NCBI RefSeq assembly: GCF_014839805.1
Contig: NC_051124.1
Span: forward strand, 3,224,001 to 3,288,000
Direction: 5' to 3'
Length of the DNA: 64,000 nt
Origin: Manduca sexta
Lineage: Eukaryota > Arthropoda > Insecta > Lepidoptera > Sphingidae
Positions 11,111-22,291 of this stretch are shown piece by piece (within the stretch, counting starts at the first letter, position 1; each line of letters begins with the position of its first letter). The translations under genes were made by a program, and so were the position numbers. Below the pieces are notes generated by a model. The model worked only from the letters and a program-made list of their open reading frames with translations, ran no database searches and had not been told where the DNA came from.

Positions 11111-14100
11111 TTATTTATTCACCCTTGCGTACCGTACACAATTTTCAGATTTATTATATTCGTATAACTCTTTAAATGGTTTTTCCAATTCTAGTATTTT
11201 AGTATCACGAACGCTTTGTAGTAAATAATCAAAAACTGTACGTCCTATGTTGTCGTACGTCATGCAAATCATTTGGAAACTGTCTTTACCTAAAAGAAAA
11301 TCCAACATTTCGAAAAATTCTAGATCACCCTGCTGAGCTGCGAAATGCGCTGCTAGCTTACCATCAGCATCGAATGTACTAAAAATAATCGTACGTTGTT
11401 TCTCGTTAAATCTTAACAAATGTTTGAATAACGTTCCAAGACTGTGACGATTCATAATCAAAACGTGAATTATGGTATTCTTGAGCAGTCCCATATTGGA
11501 TGGCATAGTAAACAGTTTCAACGCTACGTCATTGTCTTCGACCGAAGTCAGCATAACATCAAGTAATACTTTGTCCGCTGGAAATGCACCACTATATGTT
11601 ACAGCAATACCTAAAGCATTAAACAATGGAACATCTCCACATGTAAACAGTTCAAGCAATCTGCTTTTATCAACCTGTTTAATGAGACTCAATACAGTCT
11701 CTAAAACATTTTGAAACCTTCCATTTATTATGGAGCAAAACGTACAAGATACTCTTTTTCTCCGAATTATATGATTGATGAAGTCACCCAAATTATTTTT
11801 AGTCAAAACATCTTTTATACATTCCAATAAAAACATCGCAAATGTTCCGGCATATTCTACTAAACTAATTGATAGTGAACATTCTTCACGTTGTTTCATT
11901 AAGGTGTGAAAAATTTCTTGTTTATATTTTACATTTTCGCATAATTTGTATAACTCTTTATCTGCCGCAAGTTTCAAATTAAAAAACATTCTTAATTTAA
12001 TACCTTCACCTGTGATAAAAATTGTATCGAACAAATAAATCCACACATCAACAGGACATTCTTTCGCCTTTAATTTATCACAAAGATATTCGGTTGCGAA
12101 ATATTCGGCGAATGTTAAATGAACGAATTGTGGCTCATCACCGACAACTCTATCAATTATACCAATTCTTTCCTCACCTTGCCTCACTTGTTCTAGGGCA
12201 TCGTTTATTTCACGTATATCTTCCATTGAAAACAAACTTTTAACAGTTTTGTTTAATACTGTATGCGCTGCTAATTTTTTATGGGTTTTAATGAAATCTC
12301 TGCGTTCCTTTTCGATCATTTTCTTCATAACTGGATCTCTATCATAGATATAAGGTTTCTTCACCCCAAAGTGAATATAATAAAATTTTATATTCACAAA
12401 TCTTTCGTACAGGGTTAAAGTATTTATATCTTTTATTTTATTCATATAGTCATCTGACAATTTAGGTATATATACATCATAGTAATCTTTAAAAAAGTCT
12501 TGATAGATTTCCGCAATCATATAAACATGCAATGGTATACTCATAAAATCTTTTTCATGATCGTAAAGTACCAGACTTATTGGTTTAATAAAATTTTCAG
12601 TGTAAAATCTTAACCTATCATTTGATTTTTCGTTCACTGTTTTCCCCCACAGTTTTTCAAATAAATCATATTGATCGTTTATCGATAGTTTTTCTAATGA
12701 GAACGCGAATGTCCCTAATCTTTGTTCTAAATTATTAACAATATTGTATGGTCGCGTCGCGACCCATAGTCGACTGACTTTGGATTTTTTCAAAATTTCC
12801 AGCAAAGCCATAACTTCGTTTAAATAATCCGGACTAATTTCATCAAAACCATCTATTATAACCACTACTTGACCGTTATTATACATATTGTTGAACAATT
12901 CTACTTCCAGATAGTCTAAACCGAAAAATTCCTGATCATTAGTATCTATAAAAACGTCACCATTTGGGTAAACATTAACACTCAAGTTATATCTAAAACA
13001 ATCAGCTAAATTAACAGCCATTTTCTTCTTAGTTACTAACAGGTTACTGGCCACGTACAACAGCTTCATAACATCTTTTAAATCAATAACGGTGTTGTTT
13101 TCATGCCAATAACTAAAAATGTTTTTATAATCAAGGCAATTTATTCTTAGTATCCAATTGCTGGGATAATTTAATTTTGTTTGAATGGATAGATACGTCA
13201 TAAATGTTGATTTTCCCATTCCAGGTTCAGCAGATAATATTATAACTTTTTCATCAGTCTCAAATAACGTATTAGGTTTGTATTTAAAAGACTGACGCGA
13301 ACTCTTACCAACATGTTCATATATGCCATGCAATGAACCTCTCGACATTTGCCACACACAATTATCATTTTGTTGAATAAACCAATGAATGTTTTTATCT
13401 ACGTATGTTTCGCAGTATGTAATAAATGATTCTTTTTTGTCAGAAATTAAAATAACATCAAGTTCTCCATCTGGTATTATCGGTTTAGTATCAGCATCAT
13501 TTATGATATAAAGAGTATGATTTGTTTTCTGTTCTAATGTAATAAACCGACATATAGTTCGTTGTACATAACTGTTTTCAAATTCTTCATATTTCACTTT
13601 AGTAATTTTTTTACCGATTTGAATATTATCTTTATTTAAAATAGCAAAGAGCGTAGCAGTATCAATAATATTAAAATTGTTCTTAACTAATGTCTTTAAA
13701 GGTACCATAGATCCTTGAAATATCACGTTGGTTTTGTTAAGAATTTTCCTTTGAGTTTCTGTAGTGAGATCAATAAAAGCGGTCTTGTCGTCGCGTATTT
13801 GGTTATATTCAACTGAATCTATTTTTGACAAAGCCTGCTCGCGAATTTCATTTGTGGTAATCACAACTATAAAACTTTGTGCTATTGCCAAAATATTATT
13901 TATTTTTTGATATAAATCATTGTTTTCGCATACAACAAATATTGTTTTAAGTTTTACTTCTTTCAATTGTGTTAACATCTCGTCAAAACAATTTTCCGAC
14001 ACAACAAAATCTAGATGTATAAATATTTGCGAAGAATATTTTTCATTGCGAGGCAAGCACTGAATTAATTTTATACTAGTGAAAATTATATTATTTGTAA

Positions 14101-15928
14101 CTATATTTAAAAACCCTTGTTCGTTTTCATTGAAATAGAGAAATTCATCATTGAATTTTATGTCGTACATACTTAACTTCGTAACATAGATGAAATGAAA
14201 AGTGTTTAACAGGGAATTAGTGAATAACTCTTCCTTAGCTTCATTGAAAAATGTACAGTTTTCATCCAAATATGGGACATTGTTTGATTGCTTCCACCAC
14301 TTTTGAATTGCGTCGTGAACTTTCAGAAATATTGTTGTACATTTCATGCGAAAACGTAGGTTGTCGGTATCTAAATTAAGTTCGCAATATTTCGGTATTT
14401 CATCTTTTAAAACTTTTTCAACATCGTTTTCACAGGCTTGATTTGTACAAAATACGAGGTTGTCGAGAAATTCTCTTACTAAGCTCCATAGGTGCATATC
14501 TCTTCCAAGAAAAAATTTTGGAAATAGACTTGTGTTTACTTGAAATCTATATTTATTAAAATTGAAGCCTGGAGGGTATTGGGTTTTTAAGAGTTCGAAA
14601 ATTCTAACTACAGATGGAGGTAAAGATTCCATAGATTCATTGAACTTTAGTCTATGTGTTTTATCGTCGACCACAAACATATTGCCAACAAGACCACCTA
14701 GTCTGTATATTTCAAAATCTTTCGGTTGTAGTATCTCCCCTAGCCCCACCATATTGTCATCAATTCGTATTAAAAGAGAAGCATCAGCCCTGTCAATCAA
14801 TTGTTTGATCTTTGAACAAATGTACACTAACTTTCGTTCACTCTTTCTACTACTGTCACCAATATAAAAATTTAAGTTGCCAAAATTAAGTGGTAATTTA
14901 AAAGTGAAATCTGTGATCAATTTTTCAATTTTATCAAAACAATATTTTGGGTATTTTAAAGAAAACTCTTTGTGAATAGATTGCTTTAAAACTTTAAGAA
15001 CCTTTTGTTTGCTCGATAAAAATGTGTCTCGGAATTTTCCTTCCAAGAATGGATTATCGAGCCCAGCGTCTGAAATTATTGTAATTACTTGTTGCGCTAA
15101 GAAAACGTGATATGTTTTCATCAAATCATCAACCAGCATGTTCTTATAATTGTCTTTAAAAAGAAATTTCATTAAAGTCTTGCCTAAGAGTTGTGTCCGT
15201 ACATCTAAAACGGTTTCTAACAGTCCTTCAACATCGTTATCGTTGAAAGCTAACCGAAAAACTTTCCCCGTGTTGCTTGTATGTAGAAGAGGAATGTAGT
15301 GAGCTGAATTGTCCTCCATTATTATATCCCTCTCTTGAATATTCTCTATCGCTGACGTATAAATTATAAATCTACAATCGACATCTTTAAAAGCATTTTT
15401 AAAAATGTTGTCATTTTTATTCCTGTTGAATTTACTTCTAATATTCAAATAACTATCGAAATATTTGTGTAGGCAAAAATCTCCATACTCTTTAAAAAAA
15501 TCATGTATAGTGATTTTATTTTGATCTGGTTCCTCTTTATGTTTGGCTTGTATGAACAAAACTTTGGGTGTTTCTTTGTTACTTGTCTCATATTTAAGTA
15601 CTATATCATCGAAAGCTCCGATTCCTTCAATATTTGTTGCTAAATTAAACTCAGATATATCCTTGTGATGAAGAGCTCTAAGGAAAAATAGACTTAACAG
15701 TTTAGTCTCGTAAAGTTGACCACCAATTCCCGCAGTCCCTGAGCGTTTAGTGTATAAAAATGGAGGCTTTAATACCTTACATGGAATCCTCCTTGCATCA
15801 TCATTATTTCTTGACAAAGGGTTCAATTGGCTATCAGACTCATTGGACTGGTCTGTTGATGCACGCTGACTTTCTATCATATTATCAAACTTTAATTGTT
15901 TTTTCTGTACATTTATAGATAGATCCAT
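11111..15928 (-). CDS. NOD-like NACHT STAND protein with Cap4/PD-(D/E)XK-like N-terminus
   Basis: A single uninterrupted 1605-codon frame. The start ATG (15926-15928) has A at -3 and G at +4. Residues ~60-250 resemble a restriction-type nuclease fold: GIGGQLYE (67-74, E74), FDDIV (106-110, D108) and FIQAKH (125-130, Q127-x-K129), the E...D...QxK order of PD-(D/E)XK enzymes such as Cap4/DUF4297. Residues ~260-890 are unassigned. The NACHT NTPase follows: Walker A AEPGMGKST (900-908), Walker B VVVIIDGFDE (1021-1030), sensor VATRP (1056-1060), and the helical tail motif FVHLTFAEYFATEYL (1268-1282). Near the C-terminus, DADGKLAAHFAAQQGDLEFF (1520-1539) reads as an ankyrin repeat. There is no signal peptide or membrane helix, so it is probably cytosolic. 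Known STAND proteins oligomerise when triggered and activate an N-terminal effector; by inference the effector here would cut nucleic acid. The NACHT assignment is firm and the nuclease assignment tentative. The single exon suggests a retrocopied or expanded family. Confidence 0.9.
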   Translation of the reverse strand: MDLSINVQKKQLKFDNMIESQRASTDQSNESDSQLNPLSRNNDDARRIPCKVLKPPFLYTKRSGTAGIGGQLYETKLLSLFFLRALHHKDISEFNLATNIEGIGAFDDIVLKYETSNKETPKVLFIQAKHKEEPDQNKITIHDFFKEYGDFCLHKYFDSYLNIRSKFNRNKNDNIFKNAFKDVDCRFIIYTSAIENIQERDIIMEDNSAHYIPLLHTSNTGKVFRLAFNDNDVEGLLETVLDVRTQLLGKTLMKFLFKDNYKNMLVDDLMKTYHVFLAQQVITIISDAGLDNPFLEGKFRDTFLSSKQKVLKVLKQSIHKEFSLKYPKYCFDKIEKLITDFTFKLPLNFGNLNFYIGDSSRKSERKLVYICSKIKQLIDRADASLLIRIDDNMVGLGEILQPKDFEIYRLGGLVGNMFVVDDKTHRLKFNESMESLPPSVVRIFELLKTQYPPGFNFNKYRFQVNTSLFPKFFLGRDMHLWSLVREFLDNLVFCTNQACENDVEKVLKDEIPKYCELNLDTDNLRFRMKCTTIFLKVHDAIQKWWKQSNNVPYLDENCTFFNEAKEELFTNSLLNTFHFIYVTKLSMYDIKFNDEFLYFNENEQGFLNIVTNNIIFTSIKLIQCLPRNEKYSSQIFIHLDFVVSENCFDEMLTQLKEVKLKTIFVVCENNDLYQKINNILAIAQSFIVVITTNEIREQALSKIDSVEYNQIRDDKTAFIDLTTETQRKILNKTNVIFQGSMVPLKTLVKNNFNIIDTATLFAILNKDNIQIGKKITKVKYEEFENSYVQRTICRFITLEQKTNHTLYIINDADTKPIIPDGELDVILISDKKESFITYCETYVDKNIHWFIQQNDNCVWQMSRGSLHGIYEHVGKSSRQSFKYKPNTLFETDEKVIILSAEPGMGKSTFMTYLSIQTKLNYPSNWILRINCLDYKNIFSYWHENNTVIDLKDVMKLLYVASNLLVTKKKMAVNLADCFRYNLSVNVYPNGDVFIDTNDQEFFGLDYLEVELFNNMYNNGQVVVIIDGFDEISPDYLNEVMALLEILKKSKVSRLWVATRPYNIVNNLEQRLGTFAFSLEKLSINDQYDLFEKLWGKTVNEKSNDRLRFYTENFIKPISLVLYDHEKDFMSIPLHVYMIAEIYQDFFKDYYDVYIPKLSDDYMNKIKDINTLTLYERFVNIKFYYIHFGVKKPYIYDRDPVMKKMIEKERRDFIKTHKKLAAHTVLNKTVKSLFSMEDIREINDALEQVRQGEERIGIIDRVVGDEPQFVHLTFAEYFATEYLCDKLKAKECPVDVWIYLFDTIFITGEGIKLRMFFNLKLAADKELYKLCENVKYKQEIFHTLMKQREECSLSISLVEYAGTFAMFLLECIKDVLTKNNLGDFINHIIRRKRVSCTFCSIINGRFQNVLETVLSLIKQVDKSRLLELFTCGDVPLFNALGIAVTYSGAFPADKVLLDVMLTSVEDNDVALKLFTMPSNMGLLKNTIIHVLIMNRHSLGTLFKHLLRFNEKQRTIIFSTFDADGKLAAHFAAQQGDLEFFEMLDFLLGKDSFQMICMTYDNIGRTVFDYLLQSVRDTKILELEKPFKELYEYNKSENCVRYARVNK

Positions 15929-17119
15929 GTTTGAACCGACTTGTTCACTCCTCTTTCAATTAATGTTTAGCCTCATATGAAAATTGCATCGTCTTGAATC
16001 ATTACTAAACAACCAATCAATTTGGATTTTTTTTTTTAATATTTCGCCTTACATACTTATTTCATAAATGCACCGTTCTTTCTTCCTATCTTGTCAATCT
16101 TGATATACTTTTATTTTCTTCTTCCAAAAGGATATTATCTAAAACTAAAACAAATAATGTCTAGGTTAACAATGTAAAATATGATTAATTTAAAGTAAAA
16201 TTTTGATCGATAGTTAATAAATCTAATCGAATATTATAAGTGGATGACCAGTTATATACAAAATGTTTGGCCCCACGCCGTCAGTGTAAGCCGGATCTAC
16301 ATCCCCCCAAACACAGAACATGTGGTACTATGAATTTCTAAGCTTTAAAAACCATACCTTTTGATTGTCCCACTCCCATCGAATTATATGACAAATGGTA
16401 TAAAAGGCCAGTGGATCTAAGGGCAGAAGTCCCGAATCCCTACACAATTTGTCATTGTTAGATTTGCGAGTTGCGTATGAGTGGCGTATGACTGCTGTAA
16501 TATTATTTTATATGTAAATGCATAATCATGAATTACTTACCTAATTAAAAGTAAATATTCCTTATATCAATAATATTATTTTGATACGGATTTTGTATCA
16601 TAAGCAGAAACTAAACTAAATATTTACTAAATAAACGACACAGTTTTGGATTTACAAGTAGAATCGCAAATTTCTCATGATAAGATATGAATTATCATAT
16701 CCGATAAGTCTTTTGTTCGGATATATTACCAAATACAAAATATATAGGAGGCAGGACTCAAAATCATGGCATTATTAAATATTTATTTAAGTTTATTACT
16801 TCCATAAGCCAAGATCAGCAATGGCACGCATTTATGACACCGAGCGGTGAAGTTTGGCGAGTCGTGGGGAACATTAATCTATTTATTTACCTAGGTTTCT
16901 CTTATTTGTTTCATATTGTTAAAATTTCACGCAACCAACCGTCTACATTCTGCGACAGTCCTGCAATGCCAAATGTAATCCTGCTTTACATTTTTTATAA
17001 TATAGTCCAGCAAACGCTCGATGCATTGCTGATCTACACTTTTGTTTATGAATGCAGTGTAGACGACTAAGAAAATCGCACTGATAGTAGTGCTTTGCTT
17101 AGATTCAGTAAGTAAACTT
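15929..17119. other. 5' flank of the NACHT gene, non-coding
   Basis: No coding exon recognised. No TATA box is placed for the minus-strand gene and no strong splice acceptor lies just before its ATG, so its transcription start is unresolved. Confidence 0.4.
16399..16406 (+). promoter_or_regulatory. TATA-like motif, plus strand
   Basis: TATAAAAG is followed ~30 bp downstream by GGGCAGAAGTCCCG. It points away from the NACHT gene. No downstream exon is recognised, so it could be a repeat promoter or chance. Confidence 0.25.
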
Positions 17120-17352
17120 GCTGGTGGTAGGATATATTTTATATCCGCCCAGATATCGACCTCCGTACACAAGGTGTTAAAACCCGCCATTGTGGCTCAC
17201 ATAACTGTCGCGTTCCAGGATCAGCCTGTATATATCGAGTTCCAACAGGCCGGCGTAACAATGTCGACTGGCGAAGGGTAATCATCTTTCGTCAATCGAC
17301 ATTATACTTATTGGACCCCACTCCACTCACCATGAGGTGCAATGGCTTCACA
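17120..17352 (+). repeat. Interspersed repeat family A, copy 2
   Basis: Starts CTGGTGGTAGGATATATTTT and shares the GTTCCAACAGGCCGGC and ATCATCTTTCGTCAATCGAC blocks with the other copies. It ends near CACCATGAGGTGCAATGGCT. Confidence 0.75.
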
Positions 17353-18001
17353 TAGCCGTGCAAGTATTAAAAAAAACAATTCAGACTGAGTTTACCACAT
17401 CCCAACATCAAATTAATGCTAGCTTCTTATTCATGTATGGTTGATCCACAAAACCAAATAGAAATATTTTCAATGCACACGGCACACATGTTCTTCGCAT
17501 CAGAGGCGAAGTCGCCGCTTATGTGGCTGAAGCTAAAAAACAAGCGTAGTTTCGTGGTATTTTTGCGTTATACGATGTTACCCATATCCGAACTCCGACT
17601 GTACGTCACACAAACTAATCGAAATAAAAAAACCGAGTTAAAGGAGGATGCCAATAAATATTTTTATTTAGTTACTAACATGATCGTTGCATTTTCTCTT
17701 CTCTATACATTATTTGGCGTTTGAACAAAAATAACTTACATACTTATTTAATCATAATTAAAATCATATATTTGCAAATAAATATCTGAGTTTCACAACA
17801 ATCTTAAAGTAGAAATTATGATTATGTTTTAACAAAGACATGAAACAGTACCTATAGTTAGTTATAGCTTGGACATTACCAAATTAGTGCTACAAAAGTT
17901 ATAGAAAATTGTAATAAGTCGTTGTCTTATTTGAAATGTCCGTGTGACAAGATGTCACAGCGTCCTTAGATATTAATACAAAAATAACATATTTATAAAA
18001 T
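17353..18001. other. Non-coding interval with one unassigned 102-codon ORF
   Basis: A plus-strand frame at 17416-17724 is open for 102 codons and its product ends in a hydrophobic stretch (LVTNMIVAFSLLYTLFG). I recognise no family, promoter or splice signals, so I do not call it a gene. Confidence 0.3.
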
Positions 18002-18285
18002 ACTAGCTGACCCGACAGACGTTGTTCCGTCTTAACTATGAATTTGCAGCGCGCATTCTGTCAATCGCTGACAGTTATTTCAAACAATTGATAGTTATAT
18101 AAAATTTATATTTTCGTTAAGTTTTCTTAAATTTTCTAATTTCCCGCGCATTTTTTTGATTTTTTTCTTTCATAAGAACCTTCTCCTAACAATAACAAAC
18201 ATAACAAAAAAAGAAATAGTGAAATCGGTCCAGCCGTTCACGCGTGCTAGCGTGACCAAGGCAAATAGCGATTCATTTTTATGTA
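18002..18285 (+). repeat. Dispersed insect repeat (family F), interrupted on its right
   Basis: Begins TACTAGCTGACCCGACAGAC, contains GAAATCGGTCCAGCCGTTC, and reaches ATTCATTTTTATGTA, the usual right end of a very common insect repeat (probably LINE-derived). The foldback element starts at the next base. The bases after it (TATAGATGACAAT) plausibly continue the same repeat. Confidence 0.65.
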
Positions 18286-20066
18286 CAGGATGTCCCCGAA
18301 AGTAGTGTCAAGCGGAGGTCCAGAGATAGAGCACCCCTTAGGGTATCTGAATCACCCCCATGTATGTTCCGCGATTTTTCATAGTTTTCGAGTTATGAAT
18401 ATTTTTCTGAATTTTTGAAATTTTCGATTTGAACGAGTAAATGATTTCTTTTTAAAAAAGTAGAAGACTTATTCGACATTTTTTTATTGCATCTAAATTT
18501 ACATTAGTTGTACTTTTTTGCTAAAAACAATCAGATTCGTAACTTTAATGAAAATTATGAAAATGTTGGTGTAAAGTGAAAAATTTATATTCTATGAATT
18601 ATAACTTAAATTTTCTTCTTTAAATTAATAAACTAAACAGGTGAGTTCGTGGTTCTAAGGTAGGTCAAAAACTTCTCCAGACTCTCAACTTTCATATTCA
18701 ATAAAAAAACATAGTCCTTCATGGAGGCTATTTTGGCTAAAATCAGCCTTAAAAGACAGCAAGGTGGAAAATTCTTAAAATTTGCCATTAGATTACAATT
18801 ATATTTTTGTACTTCTCATCACTCTTAAGATTAATTAGTTTGTAGCTTAACCGTAAATGGCTGCAAGAAAGCTATAAGTTAAACATTTGGCATATTCTTA
18901 TGTTTAAGTTCAATTATTTTTGCATGATTCGTTCTCGTGGTTTAAAGGTTGTAAACTCTTTTACCTGCGATTACAATAAGCTGAGGGGATAAGAGCATTA
19001 TTGCTATCTCTCTCACTATTGTTGGCAAGAAGGGCAGCATGCAACCAACGTTTTACCTGTGTCGAAGTTGGGCCTTGAGAAATGGATGAGGACATCTGTT
19101 TGGCCATCTTATCATTTTGAAGGTTAATTAGTTTATTAACTAACTAAAAATGACTCTAAGAAAACTATGACTTAAACATTTTAAGGTTAAAAATGACTGT
19201 AGGAAAGCTAAGATGTAATTAACCTTTAGAGGTTTAATTTTATTTCTTTTAGATGAATTGAAATTAAAAATTGCTAAGTTGCTAAGTAATTATTATTTGA
19301 AGTGAGAGATAGTAATAATACTTAGCAACACAAAGTTGCTAAGTAATTATTATTTGAAGTGAGAGATAGTAATAATTCGGTATCTTATCCCCTGGGCCCA
19401 TTGCAATCGCAGGTAAAAAAGTTACACCCACTTTACTACCCTTAAACCACGAGAACGAATCATGCAAAATTGAATGAATTTAAACATAAGAATATGCCAA
19501 ATAGTTAACTCATAGCTTTCTTGCAGTCATTTTTGGTTAGTTAACAAACTAATTAACCTTAGGAATGATGAGACGTCACAAAAAATAATTGTAATCTGAT
19601 GGCAAATTTTAAGAATTTTCTACCTAGCTGGGTTTTAAGGCTATGAGGGACTATGTTTTTTTAATGAATATGTAAGTTGAGAGTCTAGAGAAGTTTTTGA
19701 TGTACCTTAGAACCACGAAATCACCTGTTTAGTTTATAAATTTAAAGAAAATTTAAGTTATAATTCATTTTTCCCTTTACACCAACATTTTCATAATTTT
19801 CCTTAAAGTTACGAATCTGATTGTTTTTAGCAAAAAAGTACAACTAATGTAAATTTAATTGCAATAAAAAAATCTCGAATAAGTCTTCTACTTTTTTAAA
19901 AAGAAAACATTTAATCGTTCAAATCGAAAATTCTCAAAAAATCAGAAAAATATTCATAACTCGAAAACTATGAAAAATCGCGGAACAAACATGGGGGTTA
20001 TTAGGATACCTCAAGTGGTGCTCTATCTCTGGACCTCCGCTTGACACTACTTTTTTTGACACCCTG
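18286..20066. mobile_element. Foldback element with ~0.7-kb inverted arms
   Basis: The left end (CAGGATGTCC... then GTAGTGTCAAGCGGAGGTCC) and the complement of the right end (CAGGGTGTC... then the same block) are inverted copies. Pairing continues with small differences through about 18286-19020 and 19355-20066, leaving a ~330-bp centre. TA dinucleotides flank both ends (18284-18285 and 20067-20068), consistent with TA target-site duplication. No transposase frame is visible, so it is non-autonomous. The superfamily is uncertain. Confidence 0.8.
19278..19377. repeat. 57-bp tandem duplication in the foldback centre
   Basis: GTTGCTAAGTAATTATTATT and the following AAGTGAGAGATAGTAATAAT occur twice, starting at 19278 and 19335; the second copy is partial. 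CTTAGCAAC between them is an inverted copy of the unit start. Confidence 0.8.
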
Positions 20067-20317
20067 TATATAGATGACAATATGCGCATTAAAAACGTGC
20101 TAATCACGATATGAAATACGATACTACGACATTGGTGTTTTGCTATTTCACAGTAGATTGAATAACCATCCCATGAGCGCAATATTTTTGTATGGCAATC
20201 TTCACAATATCCGCTCTATATAATCTTCGAACTATTTGTGTAGTCTTTATTTGACAAAGAATCAGTTAAAATAATATTCTTTTATTTTTGTGAATTATGT
20301 TTCACTTTATAAAACAT

Positions 20318-20626
20318 TTTTTTTTTGTTATTGCTTTGAATGACGAGACGAGTTTACCGTTCGCATGATGGTAAGCGATACGATCGCCCGTAAATAGTAG
20401 AAACACCATCCACCGCCTCGAATTACAAAGTATTTTTTGGTAATCCACTGCGCTCGCCATCTTGCGACATGGGATGTTAAAGTCATTATATCCAGTAGTT
20501 ACACTGGGTACAATGTTCTTCAAACCCGATCGCAACAGTCACTACACACTGCTGCTTGGCAGAAATAGACATTAAGGTGATACCTACCCAGGCAGACTCT
20601 CACATATGAGAGACCTACCACCAGTA
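20318..20626 (-). repeat. Interspersed repeat family D, long copy
   Basis: Read on the minus strand it contains TAACTACTGG, ATGGCGAGCGCAGTGGATTA, TTACCATCATGCGAACGGTA and GACGAGACG..TTCAAAGCAAT with an A-rich end. Shorter plus-strand copies lie at 37013 and 56148. This copy continues beyond their 5' end into a GCAGACTCTCACATATGAGA block. Confidence 0.65.
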
Positions 20627-22291
20627 AATTAATATTTAATGGCTAACCTATATGTCTTATGTTTCTATGCGAAGTACATTAAAATTTTTAGAATATTATA
20701 TATAAATTGTGGCGGTATAATCGGTAGAATACGTTCCTCTATGGAAGGGAAAGATTTCCAGTCAGGCAGATGTTGTGCCTGACCGGCCGCGGTCCCTCCG
20801 ACAGCTTCTATTCGGAGGTGGTATATATGCTGCACGTCGCGCAAATTGTGCAAACGTGATTCAGGATCGATGTCGCCATCTATCGTGATTGCTGTGTGAT
20901 ATCATTGTAGTTGCGTCACTGTATCGATTCTCTTGCAGTTCCGGCGATGTTGACAAGATGGCGGTATATGCATCGATTGTACCACCACAAAATTATAATC
21001 CATCTTCATAAATGTCATAGCATTTCATGTTGGTTAATAAGTCACTCTTTTTTTAAATTCATCATTCTATACCCTTCACAATCTTTCTCTTACATACAAA
21101 TCTAGCAAAAAATGTTATTGCTTAACCTGGGATAAGATCCCAGAGTCGCATCGGTTTCACAACCATGCTACATGGAAAATACATTAATATTATTTACAAA
21201 TATTTTAATCAGCTCTTCAAATACTTACTGACTTGTCCTATCTTTCAAAAATAATTGTATGAAAGAGACATCACAACAAAGATTACAATATAATTCAACA
21301 CACCTATTATTAAGAGGATTAAATAAATTATCCTGAAGGGAAGACAAAATATTTCCAAGAGCTTATGTACATTGCTTTTATAGTATATAGATCATTTCAT
21401 TCACGAAGGCGCGCGCCACTACTTTTCCAAATGGCTTATAGTATGCGTGAGCAGCACCGTCACCAAAGGGGGGCAGGGAGGGGCAGCTCCCCCCTAGAGA
21501 AGAATCTCTCTTCTAAAAAAGTTGCCAAATGTAAAGCAACCAAAGTCCTTAGTCTTGGACTTGGTTGATCGAATATTCCCGTACGTCGAAACTAGAATGA
21601 ATTCACCAATTCTATTCTTAATATTTACGCTTAATTACGCTCTGCTCTATGTCATTGTTCTATGTCACTGTTGTGTGTCACATTGTCTCTATGTCACGCT
21701 ATGAGGAGAATGCGCTCTAGACTTTACGGATAATTCACACTTTCCTCATTCTCCATATCAACTAACCCCCCCCCCCCCTCCCCCCAGCCCTAGGCCATGA
21801 GCTGGCGACTCTCTTGGTGAGCAACGTGAGTGCACATTACGATGGATAACGTCGAGGCTGAGGCTTGGATGAGTTCCCTTGCCCCGCGACACTCCGCGAC
21901 ACCTCCACTCAAAAGGTTGGGGGCGTGTCTTCGTGGATGAAATAACCTATACTTATTTGCCAAGTTCGCAAAGGTAAGTCAACAACAGGAAACACACTGT
22001 ATACAGTTTTTGCTATAATTATATTGATCTTGCCTTCTTGTAACAACCTTGCCAGCCAAAAATAATTATATGGCCCCAATCTTAAAAGCCAAAGTTCAAA
22101 AACATTTCATGATACAATCTCATCCTTATGTTAAGCCAACTACACAGAGTGTTCTTAAATTAACAAATCAGTTAAATGGTAGAAATATTACATTCTAAGG
22201 TCATTGTTGAACATAGATCACAACTTTCCTTTAGAACTTATGGTTCTTTATCTGTGCAAGTTTACAGAGTTCATCACCATGATTTTTATAT
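20627..22291. other. Non-coding interval between the foldback region and ZNF277
   Basis: No exon recognised. It contains a C-rich tract (21766-21786), a GC-rich patch at 21400-21500 that looks repeat-derived, and at its right edge the presumed 3' UTR of ZNF277. Confidence 0.4.
21766..21786. repeat. Poly-C tract
   Basis: A run of C interrupted by a single T; a likely sequencing and replication-slippage hotspot. Confidence 0.9.
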
